This document shows positions 11,501 to 19,943 of a DNA stretch of 64,000 nt, in pieces. Both the position numbers and the translations under genes were made by a program. Numbering within the stretch: the stretch's first letter is position 1; each line of letters begins with the position of its first letter. The notes under the pieces were generated by a model. It saw only the letters and a list, made by a program, of their open reading frames with translations, did no database searches and was not told the origin of the DNA. The stretch comes from Superficieibacter electus (GTDB taxonomy: Bacteria; Pseudomonadota; Gammaproteobacteria; Enterobacterales; Enterobacteriaceae), in contig NZ_PQGD01000004.1 in NCBI RefSeq assembly GCF_002915575.1, forward strand, positions 186,001 through 250,000, given 5' to 3'.

Positions 11501-12979
11501 CTACGCGTTAGACCAGCTTTGAATCGAATTGACGTTATCCAGGTCGCCATGCAGCACTTCATACGACTTTTTCAGAATCACATCCGTATATTGCGTTAAG
11601 TCGCGGAAAATCCCCTTATTTAGCGCCTCATAGCGTCTGGCATTGCTTTCTATTGGTGTAAACACATCTTTCACCCGCACCATTTTTTCAATGGCGGTCT
11701 CATAGTTCGGATACAGACCAAGCCCGACAGCCGTGTTGATTGCCGCGCCCAGGCTGGCGCAACCGTTAATGGCATTCCGTCTTGCCGGGAGATTGAACAC
11801 GTCGGCAAAGATTTGCATGAACAGATCGCTGTTTGAACCGCCGCCAGTGATGATCACCTGTTTAGCAAAATGGTTCATTTCATTGCACATATTGTCGTAG
11901 TTGTTTTTCAGCGTCAGTGCCACGCTCTCCAGAATCGAGCGGTAAATCCACGCGTAATCCATGCTGGAGTCAAAGCCTATCATGATCCCTCGTTTAAATG
12001 GTTCCCAGGGATTTGTCAGCCAGTCCAGGACGGTCATCAGGCCATTACAACCGGGCGGCACACAGGCAGCCTTCTTATTCAGTAAATCCTCCGGCGACAG
12101 ATCCTGCGCTTTTGCATCCTGAATCAGCGACTCACCCAACATATCCCGCAGCCAGCTGACCGTCCACATCCCTTTGCGAATACCATAACCTTCATAGAGT
12201 AACGTTTCCGGAATCGACGACATAATCGGCCAGTAAGCGACGGGATCTTTGGGCAATGCTTTGCCGTTCATCATCAGGGCGATATAGGTCCCTAATGAGA
12301 TCACCGCCGTTTCGTCATCCAGTAATCCAGCGCCCAACGCCTCTACCGGCTTGTCGCTGGTGGTGCAAATGACCGGTAATCCAGCCGGGAAGCTTGTTGC
12401 CTTTGCGGCGGCATCGGTCAGATGTCCGAGCACGGTTCCCGGCATCTGGACCTCAAACAGCATCTTGCGCGGAATATTGAATTTCTTCACCACTTCGGGG
12501 TCGTCACTCCATGTCCAGGTCTTGTAATCCACCGGCCACTGCCCAAAGTAGTTGGCGATATTATCTTTAAATTCACCGGTTAAGCGATGTGACAGATAAC
12601 CTGAAAATGAGGTGACGTAAGCCACATCAGGATTAGTGTGCTCATAGGGGCGGGTGACGCGCGCATCCTGCCAGCTAATCAAGGGTGCGGCGGGTGTACC
12701 GTCAGTTTTGAGCAATGCGCGACAGCAGCGAATGGAGCCCAGACCGATCCCGACAATATCTTTTGGATCTCCCGCAAACCGGCTCATCAGATCTTTGCCC
12801 GCAAAGCACAACGACGTCCACACATCGTCGTCCGGATGTTCTGCCGTATCGGCGTCTGGGGTAAGCATCGGTTGCAGCAGACCTTTGCCCTCACAAACCA
12901 CGTTACCTTCCAGATCGTACATCACAACCTTGGTACTCTGACTTCCACCATCAATTCCAATGATGTATTTCTTTGACAT
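11501..12979 (-). CDS. ygcE: YgcE, FGGY-family carbohydrate kinase
   Basis: 492 residues from the ATG at 12979, the E. coli YgcE length; an ATG two codons upstream lies too close to the AAGGAG ribosome site. The FGGY actin-like fold is clear: phosphate-1 motif YIIGIDGGSQSTKVVMYDLEG at the start, ISWQDARVTRP, the SLGTYIALMM phosphate-2 region (about 240) and the adenosine motif VIITGGGSNSDLFMQIFADVF (about 400). It presumably phosphorylates a sugar, polyol or sugar acid; the substrate is unknown. It lies 26 bases after yqcE, probably in one transcript. Confidence 0.95.
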   Translation of the reverse strand: MSKKYIIGIDGGSQSTKVVMYDLEGNVVCEGKGLLQPMLTPDADTAEHPDDDVWTSLCFAGKDLMSRFAGDPKDIVGIGLGSIRCCRALLKTDGTPAAPLISWQDARVTRPYEHTNPDVAYVTSFSGYLSHRLTGEFKDNIANYFGQWPVDYKTWTWSDDPEVVKKFNIPRKMLFEVQMPGTVLGHLTDAAAKATSFPAGLPVICTTSDKPVEALGAGLLDDETAVISLGTYIALMMNGKALPKDPVAYWPIMSSIPETLLYEGYGIRKGMWTVSWLRDMLGESLIQDAKAQDLSPEDLLNKKAACVPPGCNGLMTVLDWLTNPWEPFKRGIMIGFDSSMDYAWIYRSILESVALTLKNNYDNMCNEMNHFAKQVIITGGGSNSDLFMQIFADVFNLPARRNAINGCASLGAAINTAVGLGLYPNYETAIEKMVRVKDVFTPIESNARRYEALNKGIFRDLTQYTDVILKKSYEVLHGDLDNVNSIQSWSNA

Positions 12980-13005
12980 TGTCATTCTCCTTTAATTTTC
13001 CATCT

Positions 13006-14304
13006 TCACTCGCCGGAGGTTCCTGCGGCCAGAGATGTCATCTTTTCCGGTACGGCGTTAGCGGTGCAAATTTTGCGAAATAACAAGAAAGTGAAGAGAA
13101 TGACCATGCACAGCGCCGCCAGCCCCATTAACCACATGTTGCGATAGGCTTGTGCCGCCGGGAGCGTGTCCTGCCAGTGGCCGACGATCGGATAAACAAA
13201 CACGTCGGGCAGAAAACCGATCACCGAGCAGATCCCCACGGTGGTTCCCATGATGTAAGACGGCGTTCTGGCCTCGCCAGGACAGGCCCAGTAAAGTCCG
13301 CGTGAGGCGTAGCAGGTGAAGCCCAGCAGCAGAATCAGACCAATTCCCATGACCACGGACTGTGGATTTGAGTTTGTCACCAGCAGTGCAATCAGCGCCG
13401 CGGCACCGACGATTGAAAGCAGTTGAATCACTCGCGTTGGCGACTTAATTTTGCTGTAAGTGGTGATGATGCCGCCTAAAGGCCCGCAAATGGCGCGAAA
13501 TATCTTGTTGATGACGATCCCCATGTAGCTCGCTGCGACCAACGACATACCGTACATTTCGGTCAGATAATTGGTGGAGTAGCTGAGGATGGCGTAGATC
13601 GTAAAGACGCCAAAAATGACCATACTGCAATACCAGGTGGTGCTGATGCGCAACACCGCGAGAATATCGCTGAGCTGGAAGGATTGTTTTTCTTCTTTCG
13701 CCGCGCTGCTGTGGCTGTTACCGTCGCTGACGAAAAACCAGCACAATATTCCCAGCAAGATGTAAACCACGCTATAAATCAGGATCACGGCTTTCAGGCT
13801 ATTGCTGTCGTCGGGGGAGAAACGAGAAAAGACCCACATGGTAAATACCGCCAGTGACATAACCCCAACGCCGCGCAGGCCTTCCATCCAGCCCATGATT
13901 TTCCCTTGTTCGCTGTGATCTCCCAGCAGCGAAGCGGCTTTAATTGATACCGACCACAGCATCAGAATGGTAGTTATGGCGAAAGCAACCTGAATACAGA
14001 GCATGACCCACAGCGGTGGATAGGTCATCATCAGCAAACCGAGCAATCCGGTAATAATCATTGCTGAAGTAATCATTTTGCGATGGGAGAATTTATCGGC
14101 AATAACCCCGCTGGGCGCATACAGAATAATAGCCGCAATCCCGAAAGTGCTCATTATTAACCCGATTTCGGTATTGCTGAATCCCATGAATTTTGCCATG
14201 GGAATTTGATATATATAACGTAAATAAGCCAGATCAAAACTAACGCCGCCGCTAAAACTGATAATCGCGAGAGTTATCCAACGGCGATATGAGTTGTTAT
14301 GCAT
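13006..14304 (-). CDS. yqcE: YqcE, major facilitator superfamily transporter
   Basis: 432 residues with twelve predicted membrane spans; E. coli YqcE is 425. The conserved MFS loop between TM2 and TM3 reads GVIADKFSHRKMI. A second cytoplasmic loop (about 205-220, SDGNSHSSAAKEEKQ) separates the halves. It is the first gene of the minus-strand yqcE-ygcE pair, so transport followed by phosphorylation is likely; the substrate is unknown. Its leader carries a CRP site, an antiterminator-like hairpin and a strong terminator (14329-14441). Confidence 0.95.
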   Translation of the reverse strand: MHNNSYRRWITLAIISFSGGVSFDLAYLRYIYQIPMAKFMGFSNTEIGLIMSTFGIAAIILYAPSGVIADKFSHRKMITSAMIITGLLGLLMMTYPPLWVMLCIQVAFAITTILMLWSVSIKAASLLGDHSEQGKIMGWMEGLRGVGVMSLAVFTMWVFSRFSPDDSNSLKAVILIYSVVYILLGILCWFFVSDGNSHSSAAKEEKQSFQLSDILAVLRISTTWYCSMVIFGVFTIYAILSYSTNYLTEMYGMSLVAASYMGIVINKIFRAICGPLGGIITTYSKIKSPTRVIQLLSIVGAAALIALLVTNSNPQSVVMGIGLILLLGFTCYASRGLYWACPGEARTPSYIMGTTVGICSVIGFLPDVFVYPIVGHWQDTLPAAQAYRNMWLMGLAALCMVILFTFLLFRKICTANAVPEKMTSLAAGTSGE

Positions 14305-14328
14305 ATTGAATTCTCATGTTTAACAGAC

Positions 14329-14376
14329 AAAAAAAAGAGAAAAGTAAACCGCCCTTTCAGGTGGATTACTTTTCTC
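14329..14376 (-). terminator. Leader terminator upstream of yqcE
   Basis: On the minus strand a 17-base arm (14376 down to 14360, starting GAGAAAAGTAATCC) pairs with 14353-14337 with only one mismatch and one G-U, around a 6-base loop, and is followed by eight T (14336-14329). The T run ends 24 bases before the yqcE ATG. A terminator in this position implies regulated read-through. Confidence 0.88.
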
Positions 14377-14390
14377 AGGTCTCTAGTAAT
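14365..14390 (-). promoter_or_regulatory. Antiterminator-like hairpin in the yqcE leader
   Basis: On the minus strand ATTACT (14390-14385) and AGTAAT (14370-14365) form a perfect 6-pair stem closing a 14-base loop, AGAGACCTGAGAAA. The 3' arm and part of the loop are the 5' arm of the yqcE leader terminator, so the two structures exclude each other. The same loop and a covarying stem occur in the ygcW leader. Confidence 0.7.
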
Positions 14391-14398
14391 TACGCTTA

Positions 14399-14441
14399 GA
14401 AATAGCATGGAAGGGCTGGTTATAGTGTGAGAATAATCACA
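14399..14441 (-). promoter_or_regulatory. CRP site and extended -10 promoter of yqcE-ygcE
   Basis: TGTGAGAATAATCACA (14426-14441) carries both consensus CRP half-sites TGTGA-N6-TCACA. On the minus strand TGC-TATTTC (14407-14399) is an extended -10, predicting a start near 14392. The CRP site centre (14433.5) is then at -41.5, the class II position. Confidence 0.78.
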
Positions 14442-14482
14442 ATTCTTGTTTTTGTCCATAATGACAAAATTAACGAAATATA

Positions 14483-14525
14483 TGTGATTTTGATCACATT
14501 AGGTGTTTTAAGGTTGTGCTAAAAA
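14483..14525 (+). promoter_or_regulatory. CRP site and extended -10 promoter of ygcW operon
   Basis: TGTGATTTTGATCACA (14483-14498) has perfect CRP half-sites. TGC-TAAAAA (14517-14525) is an extended -10, predicting a start near 14532 and placing the CRP centre (14490.5) at -41.5, class II. The arrangement mirrors that of the divergent yqcE promoter. Confidence 0.78.
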
Positions 14526-14534
14526 TCTACCTCA

Positions 14535-14561
14535 GTTACCAGAGATAATGAGAAAGGTGAC
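14535..14561 (+). promoter_or_regulatory. Antiterminator-like hairpin in the ygcW leader
   Basis: GTTACC (14535-14540) pairs with GGTGAC (14556-14561), one pair being G-U, closing a 15-base loop AGAGATAATGAGAAA. The loop matches that of the yqcE leader except for the middle 2-3 bases, and the outermost and innermost pairs differ in a compensating way. It overlaps the 5' arm of the terminator at 14551-14590. Confidence 0.7.
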
Positions 14562-14598
14562 TTCCCTCTCGCGGGGGAAGTTGCCTTTCTTTTTTTTT
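14551..14598 (+). terminator. Leader terminator upstream of ygcW
   Basis: AGAAAGG-TG-ACTTCCC (14551-14566) pairs with GGGAAGT-TG-CCTTTCT (14575-14590), with a symmetrical TG/TG internal loop, followed by eight more T. It ends 24 bases before the ygcW ATG, downstream of the predicted promoter, so operon expression requires read-through. Confidence 0.9.
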
Positions 14599-14622
14599 GC
14601 CTAAAGGAATTTGGAGCTAACT

Positions 14623-15408
14623 ATGTCGATCGAATCTCTCAACGCATTTTCAATGAATTTTTTCTCCCTGAAAGGGAAAACGGCGATCGTAACGGGCGGT
14701 AACAGCGGCCTGGGTCAGGCTTTTGCCATGGCGCTGGCGAAAGCGGGGGCGAATCTGTTTATCCCAAGCTTTGTAAAGGACAATGGCGAAACGAAGGAAA
14801 TTATTGAGAAACAAGGTGTTGAAGTAGATTTTATGCAGGTAGATATTACCGAAAAAGGTGCCCCGCAGAAGATTATCGCCGCCTGCTGCGAGCGTTTTGG
14901 CACCGTCGATATTCTGGTTAACAACGCCGGAATTTGTAAGCTGAATAAAGTGCTGGATTTTGGTCGCGCAGACTGGGACCCAATGATCGATGTTAACCTG
15001 ACGGCGGCGTTTGAACTCAGCTACGAAGCGGCCAAAATTATGATTCCGCAAAATAGCGGTAAAATCATTAATATCTGTTCATTGTTCTCTTACCTTGGCG
15101 GCCAGTGGTCTCCGGCCTATTCGGCAACTAAACATGCGCTTGCCGGTTTTACCAAAGCCTATTGCGATGAACTGGGGCAATATAATATTCAGGTTAACGG
15201 TATTGCACCGGGATATTATGCGACAGATATTACGCTGGCCACGCGTAGTAACCCGGAAACCAATCAGCGGGTATTGGATCATATTCCGGCCAATCGTTGG
15301 GGAGATACTCAGGATTTAATGGGCGCTGCGATATTCCTTGCCAGTCAGGCGTCTAATTATGTTAACGGTCATTTACTGGTCGTCGATGGTGGTTATTTAG
15401 TTCGCTAA
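14623..15408 (+). CDS. ygcW: YgcW, short-chain dehydrogenase/reductase
   Basis: NAD(P)-dependent oxidoreductase of the classical SDR family, 261 residues from ATG 14623 (GGAG at 14613-14616), equal to E. coli YgcW; a TTG at 14611 is the weaker choice. The Rossmann motif TGGNSGLGQA (about 27-36), NNAGI (about 105) and the catalytic YSATK (about 169-173) with upstream serine in NICSLFSY are all present. It resembles gluconate/deoxygluconate-type dehydrogenases. First gene of the ygcW-U-S-R-Q operon, likely oxidising a hydroxyl of an unidentified sugar derivative. Confidence 0.95.
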   Translation: MSIESLNAFSMNFFSLKGKTAIVTGGNSGLGQAFAMALAKAGANLFIPSFVKDNGETKEIIEKQGVEVDFMQVDITEKGAPQKIIAACCERFGTVDILVNNAGICKLNKVLDFGRADWDPMIDVNLTAAFELSYEAAKIMIPQNSGKIINICSLFSYLGGQWSPAYSATKHALAGFTKAYCDELGQYNIQVNGIAPGYYATDITLATRSNPETNQRVLDHIPANRWGDTQDLMGAAIFLASQASNYVNGHLLVVDGGYLVR

Positions 15409-15467
15409 ATTCTATCAATAGTTTCTGCTTTATTCATTATTCTGTTAATTATCAGGAAGGAATGGTT

Positions 15468-16922
15468 ATGCCTTTATCTCGTGCAGCGATCGTGGACCAG
15501 TTAAAAGAACTTGTTGGGTCCGAACGCGTCATTACCGATGAAGCGGTATTAAAGAAAAACAGTATTGACCGTTTTCGTAAATATGCCGACATTCACGGCG
15601 TTTACACACTGCCTATTCCGGCGGCGGTGGTAAAACTCGGTTCGACAGAGCAGGTTTCCCGCGTTCTGGCGTTTATGAACCAGCATAAAATTAATGGGGT
15701 ACCGCGCACCGGCGCATCCGCGACGGAAGGGGGGCTGGAAACGGTCGTTAAAGACTCCGTGGTGCTGGACGGGGCAGGGATGAACCAGATCCTGAGCATT
15801 GATATTGAAAATATGCAGGCGACCGCTCAATGTGGCGTTCCGCTTGAGATTCTGGAAAACGCGCTGCGTGAAAAAGGGTATACCACCGGGCATTCACCGC
15901 AGTCTAAGCCGCTGGCGCAGATGGGGGGGCTGGTTGCGACCCGCAGCATTGGGCAGTTCTCTACCCTCTACGGTGCCATTGAAGATATGGTGGTTGGCCT
16001 TGAAGCGGTGCTGGCAGACGGCACGGTGACCCGTATCAAGAACGTGCCGCGCCGGGCTGCCGGTCCGGATATTCGTCACATCATCATTGGTAACGAAGGG
16101 GCGCTGTGCTATATCACTGAAGTTACAGTAAAAATCTTCAAATTTACGCCGGAGAATAACCTTTTTTACGGCTACATTCTGGACGACATGAAAATCGGTT
16201 TCGACATCCTGCGTGAAGTGATGGTTGAAGGCTATCGTCCTTCGATTGCGCGCCTGTATGACGCCGAGGATGGCACTCAGCACTTCACTCACTTCGCTGA
16301 TGGTAAATGCGTGCTGATCTTTATGGCGGAAGGCAACCCGCGGATGGCGAAAGCCACCGGCGAGGGGATTGCGGAGATCGTGGCGCGTTACCCACAGTGC
16401 CAGCGCGTTGACAGCAAGCTGATTGAAAACTGGTTTAACCATCTGAACTGGGGTCCGGAAAAAGTGGCTGCCGAACGTGTGCAGATCCTGAAAACCGGGA
16501 ATATGGGCTTTACGACGGAAGTTTCAGGCTGCTGGAGCTGTATCCATCAAATCTACGAAAATGTCATCAACCGTATTCGTACGGAGTTCCCACATGCGGA
16601 TGACATCACCATGCTGGGCGGTCACTCTTCCCACAGTTATATCAACGGCACCAACATGTACTTTGTGTATGACTACAACGTGGTGGACTGCAAGCCGGAA
16701 GAGGAGATAGATAAGTACCATAACCCGCTTAACAAGATCATCTGCGAAGAGACGATCCGTCTTGGCGGCTCGATGGTGCATCACCACGGCATTGGCAAGC
16801 ATCGCGTTCACTGGAGCAAGCTGGAACATGGTAGTGCGTGGCCGTTGCTGGAAGGGTTGAAGAAACAGTTTGATCCGAACGGTATTATGAATACGGGAAC
16901 GATCTACCCGATTGATAAGTAG
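15468..16922 (+). CDS. ygcU: YgcU, FAD-linked oxidase of the glycolate-oxidase/ADPS type
   Basis: 484 residues from ATG 15468, the E. coli length; AGGAAGG at 15454-15460 is spaced correctly for this ATG and is too close to the ATG at 15462. The PCMH FAD-binding domain (about 45-225) shows VPRTGASATEGGLETV, ATAQCGVPLEILENALREKG and GQFSTLYGAIEDMVVGLEAVLADG. The C-terminal substrate domain ends in FDPNGIMNTGTIYP, typical of flavin oxidoreductases such as GlcD and alkyl-DHAP synthase. It probably oxidises a 2-hydroxy acid or polyol and passes electrons to the ETF encoded downstream (inference). Confidence 0.94.
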   Translation: MPLSRAAIVDQLKELVGSERVITDEAVLKKNSIDRFRKYADIHGVYTLPIPAAVVKLGSTEQVSRVLAFMNQHKINGVPRTGASATEGGLETVVKDSVVLDGAGMNQILSIDIENMQATAQCGVPLEILENALREKGYTTGHSPQSKPLAQMGGLVATRSIGQFSTLYGAIEDMVVGLEAVLADGTVTRIKNVPRRAAGPDIRHIIIGNEGALCYITEVTVKIFKFTPENNLFYGYILDDMKIGFDILREVMVEGYRPSIARLYDAEDGTQHFTHFADGKCVLIFMAEGNPRMAKATGEGIAEIVARYPQCQRVDSKLIENWFNHLNWGPEKVAAERVQILKTGNMGFTTEVSGCWSCIHQIYENVINRIRTEFPHADDITMLGGHSSHSYINGTNMYFVYDYNVVDCKPEEEIDKYHNPLNKIICEETIRLGGSMVHHHGIGKHRVHWSKLEHGSAWPLLEGLKKQFDPNGIMNTGTIYPIDK

Positions 16923-16930
16923 TTATTTAT

Positions 16931-16960
16931 ACGGCTCCTCAAATGAGGAGCCGTGATTTT
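16931..16960 (+). terminator. Hairpin between ygcU and ygcS
   Basis: ACGGCTCCTC (16931-16940) pairs perfectly with GAGGAGCCGT (16945-16954) over a 4-base loop, followed by GATTTT. It could act as a partial terminator lowering ygcS-R-Q expression relative to ygcWU. Confidence 0.6.
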
Positions 16961-16982
16961 ACCGGACAATGAAGGGGTAGAA

Positions 16983-18332
16983 ATGAACACTTCACCGGTG
17001 CGAATGGACGATTTACCGCTTAACGGATTTCACTGTCGTATTGCTGCATTGACCTTTGGCGCACATCTTGTTGATGGCTATGTCCTCGGTGTCGTCGGTT
17101 ACGCCATTATTCAGCTCACCCCCGCCATGCAACTGACGCCTTTTATGGCCGGAATGATCGGCGGTGCCGCGCTATTGGGGCTTTTTATCGGCAGCTTGAT
17201 TCTGGGATGGGTTTCGGATCACATTGGCCGCAAGAAAATTTTCAACTTCAGCTTTGTGCTGATTACCATCGCTTCGTTTCTTCAGTTTTTTGCCACCACG
17301 CCCGAGCAACTGATGGGTTTGCGGATACTGATAGGGATCGGCCTCGGCGGGGATTACTCCGTGGGGCACACGCTGCTGGCCGAGTTCTCGCCGCGCCGAC
17401 ACAGGGGAATTCTGCTCGGCGCATTTAGCGTCGTGTGGACCGTGGGTTACGTGCTGGCAAGCCTGGCAGGGCACCATTTTATTACCGAAAATCCGGATGC
17501 CTGGCGCTGGCTGCTGGCATCGTCTGCCCTGCCGGCGCTATTGATTACGCTGCTGCGCTGGGGGACGCCTGAATCGCCACGCTGGCTGATGCGTCAGGGA
17601 CGGTTCGCTGAAGCCCATGCCGTGGTGCATCGCTGTTTTGGTATGCACGTACAATTGGGCGACGAGGTAACGAAAGAGACGAATAAACATATCAGAACCC
17701 TGTTCTCATCGCGCTACTGGCGGCGCACGGCCTTTAATAGCTTCTTCTTTGTTTGCCTGGTGATCCCGTGGTTTGTTATCTACACCTGGCTGCCAACGAT
17801 TGCCGAAACCATTGGCCTTGAAGATGCGTTAACAGCCAGCCTGTTGCTGAATGCGCTGCTGATCGTTGGCGCGCTGCTGGGCCTGGTATTAACTCATCTG
17901 CTGGCCCATCGCCATTTCCTGCTCGGCAGCTTTTTACTGCTGGCGGCGACATTAGTCGTGATGGGCTGCTTACCGACTGGCAATCACTGGACGCTGCTGT
18001 TTTTTGTCTTATTCAGTACCACGATTTCGGCGGTCAGTAATCTGGTGGGGATTTTACCGGCGGAAAGCTTTCCCACCGACATTCGCTCGCTGGGCGTAGG
18101 ATTCGCTACCGCCATGAGCCGACTCGGTGCCGCAATCAGCACCGGTTTGCTGCCCTGGACGCTGGCACGATGGGGGATGACGGTGACGCTGCTGCTATTG
18201 GCTGGGGTATTGCTCATTGGCTTTGTGGTGACCTGGCTATGGGCACCTGAGACCAAAGCGCTACCGCTGGCGGCGGCCGGAAGTGGCGACCAAAGACAAG
18301 GAGGTAAAAATGAACATTCTATTGGCGTTTAA
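16983..18332 (+). CDS. ygcS: YgcS, MFS sugar/metabolite:H+ symporter
   Basis: 449 residues from ATG 16983 (E. coli YgcS 445), starting MNTSPVRMDDLPLNGFHCR; an upstream ATG at 16953 has no family support. Twelve membrane spans of the sugar-porter/metabolite-proton-symporter group are predicted, with signatures GWVSDHIGRKKIF after TM2, GLGGDYSVGHTLLAEFSPRRHRG in the TM4-5 region and GILPAESFPTDIRSLGVG in the second half. Its 3' end overlaps the start of ygcR by 23 bases. It is the second transporter of this cluster; substrate unknown. Confidence 0.94.
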   Translation: MNTSPVRMDDLPLNGFHCRIAALTFGAHLVDGYVLGVVGYAIIQLTPAMQLTPFMAGMIGGAALLGLFIGSLILGWVSDHIGRKKIFNFSFVLITIASFLQFFATTPEQLMGLRILIGIGLGGDYSVGHTLLAEFSPRRHRGILLGAFSVVWTVGYVLASLAGHHFITENPDAWRWLLASSALPALLITLLRWGTPESPRWLMRQGRFAEAHAVVHRCFGMHVQLGDEVTKETNKHIRTLFSSRYWRRTAFNSFFFVCLVIPWFVIYTWLPTIAETIGLEDALTASLLLNALLIVGALLGLVLTHLLAHRHFLLGSFLLLAATLVVMGCLPTGNHWTLLFFVLFSTTISAVSNLVGILPAESFPTDIRSLGVGFATAMSRLGAAISTGLLPWTLARWGMTVTLLLLAGVLLIGFVVTWLWAPETKALPLAAAGSGDQRQGGKNEHSIGV

Positions 18333-19092
18333 GGCGGAGCCGGACCCCGGCATGCTGGCGGAAAAGGACTGGCTGGCGGCGACAGAGGGAACTATCGGCC
18401 CTGATACCGCGCTGCTGCGCTGTTCTCCCGGTGCCGATGAACAGGCTGCTGCCGCGCAGTTACTGGCGCAGCGCCGTGAGGGCTGTGAGATGGCATTAAC
18501 GGCGCTAAGTATTAGCGATGAGCGTGCGCTTCACTGGCTGCGCTATTTCGCTGCGCTGGGTTTTGATAAGTCGGTGCTGCTGGAGACGAAGGCGGATCTG
18601 CGCTTTGCACCTGCATTTATTGCCCGGCAGATTGCCGACTGGCAGCGTCATCACGGTGCGGATGTGATTGTTACCGGCTGTCAGAGTAGCGAAGGACAGA
18701 ACGGGCAGACGCCGTTTCTGTTGGCTGAAATGCTGGCGTGGCCCTGCCTGACCCAGGTGGAGCGTTTTACGCTTGAGCCGCCTTTTATCATGGCTGAGCA
18801 GCGAACGACAACCGGGCTACGTCGCTGCCGGGTACGGCTTCCGGCAGTCATTGCTGTCAGGCAATGTGGTGAAGTTGCGCTTCCTGTACCGGGAATGCGT
18901 CAGCGCCTGGCGGCGGCAAAAGCGGAGATTGTGCGCCAGCCAGCGTCTTATGATGAAATCCTGAACGTTCAATGTCAGACGCTGACGCGACCGGAGCAGC
19001 GGCGCTGCGCCACGATTATCGACGGTGCGTCGGCGCAGGAAAAAGCCCGGTTATTGTGGAATAACTATTTGCGCCAGAGGATTAAGCCATGA
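18310..19092 (+). CDS. ygcR: YgcR, electron transfer flavoprotein beta subunit (FixA-like)
   Basis: 260 residues from ATG 18310, preceded by the strong AAGGAGG inside the end of ygcS; E. coli YgcR is 259. ETF-beta features include MNILLAFKAEPDPG, ALTALSISDERALHWLRYFAALGFDKSVLLE and VIVTGCQSSEGQNGQTPFLLAEMLAWP. With YgcQ it would form a flavin- and AMP-binding heterodimer that accepts electrons from a dehydrogenase, probably YgcU, and hands them to YgcN/YgcO. Its stop overlaps the ygcQ start (ATGA). Confidence 0.93.
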   Translation: MNILLAFKAEPDPGMLAEKDWLAATEGTIGPDTALLRCSPGADEQAAAAQLLAQRREGCEMALTALSISDERALHWLRYFAALGFDKSVLLETKADLRFAPAFIARQIADWQRHHGADVIVTGCQSSEGQNGQTPFLLAEMLAWPCLTQVERFTLEPPFIMAEQRTTTGLRRCRVRLPAVIAVRQCGEVALPVPGMRQRLAAAKAEIVRQPASYDEILNVQCQTLTRPEQRRCATIIDGASAQEKARLLWNNYLRQRIKP

Positions 19093-19943
19093 AGATCGCG
19101 CTAATTACGGAATCTGGGGAATGCGCGGCAATTGCCGCCTGGATGGCGGAAAACGGACTTTACACCGCCGATCTGGAACGCTGGACTCTCGATCCGGTGC
19201 CGGATGTTGCAGAACAAGTGCTGGATGTGCTGGCGGCGCAGTGGTTGCTGACGCCAGCCGATATCCTGATTTTCCCTGCCGGGCCATTGGGTGATGAACT
19301 TGCGGTACGGCTGGCCTGGCGTCTGCACGGCGGCAGTATTTGCCAGGTGCAGGCGCTGGATGCGCAACAGGGGCGGGTGAGCAAATCCCACTGGGGAAAT
19401 GCGCTGATGGCAACATTGCAAGTTACCGTGCGTCCCTTGTGCCTTTCACTGGCGCGACAGTCGGAAACGCGCGCGTCGGGTAATGCTCTGCCTGCGATGA
19501 CGGAACGCCGGATTGTACCCACGGCTCTTCCGGAGTGGCTGGATAGCGTGGAAAGCATCAACCGCGTTACTGCCCATCCTCTGTTGCAGGCCGGACGCGT
19601 TCTGGTGGTCGGACAGGGTGGGGGCGACGTCGGTGCCGATAACATTACCGCGCTGGGTCAGGCGCTTGGTGCTGAAGTGGGATACAGCCGCGCGCGGGTG
19701 ATGAATGGTGGCTTTGACGCTGAACGCGTGATTGGTATCTCAGGCCATCTGATTGCGCCGGATATCTGCATTGTGGCGGGGGCGTCCGGTGCCGCGGCGT
19801 TAATGGCCGGGGTTCGTCAGAGCCGGTTTGTGGTGGCGATAAATAGTGATGCCAGTGCGCCCGTTTTTTCACAGGCGGATGTCGGGATTGTGGATGACTG
19901 GCTGCCGGTACTGGAGGCGTTGGCAGCCAGTGCCGGAACTTAA
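19089..19943 (+). CDS. ygcQ: YgcQ, electron transfer flavoprotein alpha subunit (FixB-like)
   Basis: 284 residues (E. coli 286), translationally coupled to ygcR. The C-terminal FAD-binding ETF-alpha domain (about 170-284) shows VVGQGGGDVGADNITALGQALGAE, RVIGISGHLIAPDICIVAGASGAAALMAG and VAINSDASAPVFSQADVGIVDDW. The N-terminal part is the diverged nucleotide-binding-like domain. Partner of YgcR. The gene is the last of the plus-strand operon and its TAA shares four bases (TTAA, 19940-19943) with the stop of convergent ygcP. Confidence 0.93.
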   Translation: MKIALITESGECAAIAAWMAENGLYTADLERWTLDPVPDVAEQVLDVLAAQWLLTPADILIFPAGPLGDELAVRLAWRLHGGSICQVQALDAQQGRVSKSHWGNALMATLQVTVRPLCLSLARQSETRASGNALPAMTERRIVPTALPEWLDSVESINRVTAHPLLQAGRVLVVGQGGGDVGADNITALGQALGAEVGYSRARVMNGGFDAERVIGISGHLIAPDICIVAGASGAAALMAGVRQSRFVVAINSDASAPVFSQADVGIVDDWLPVLEALAASAGT

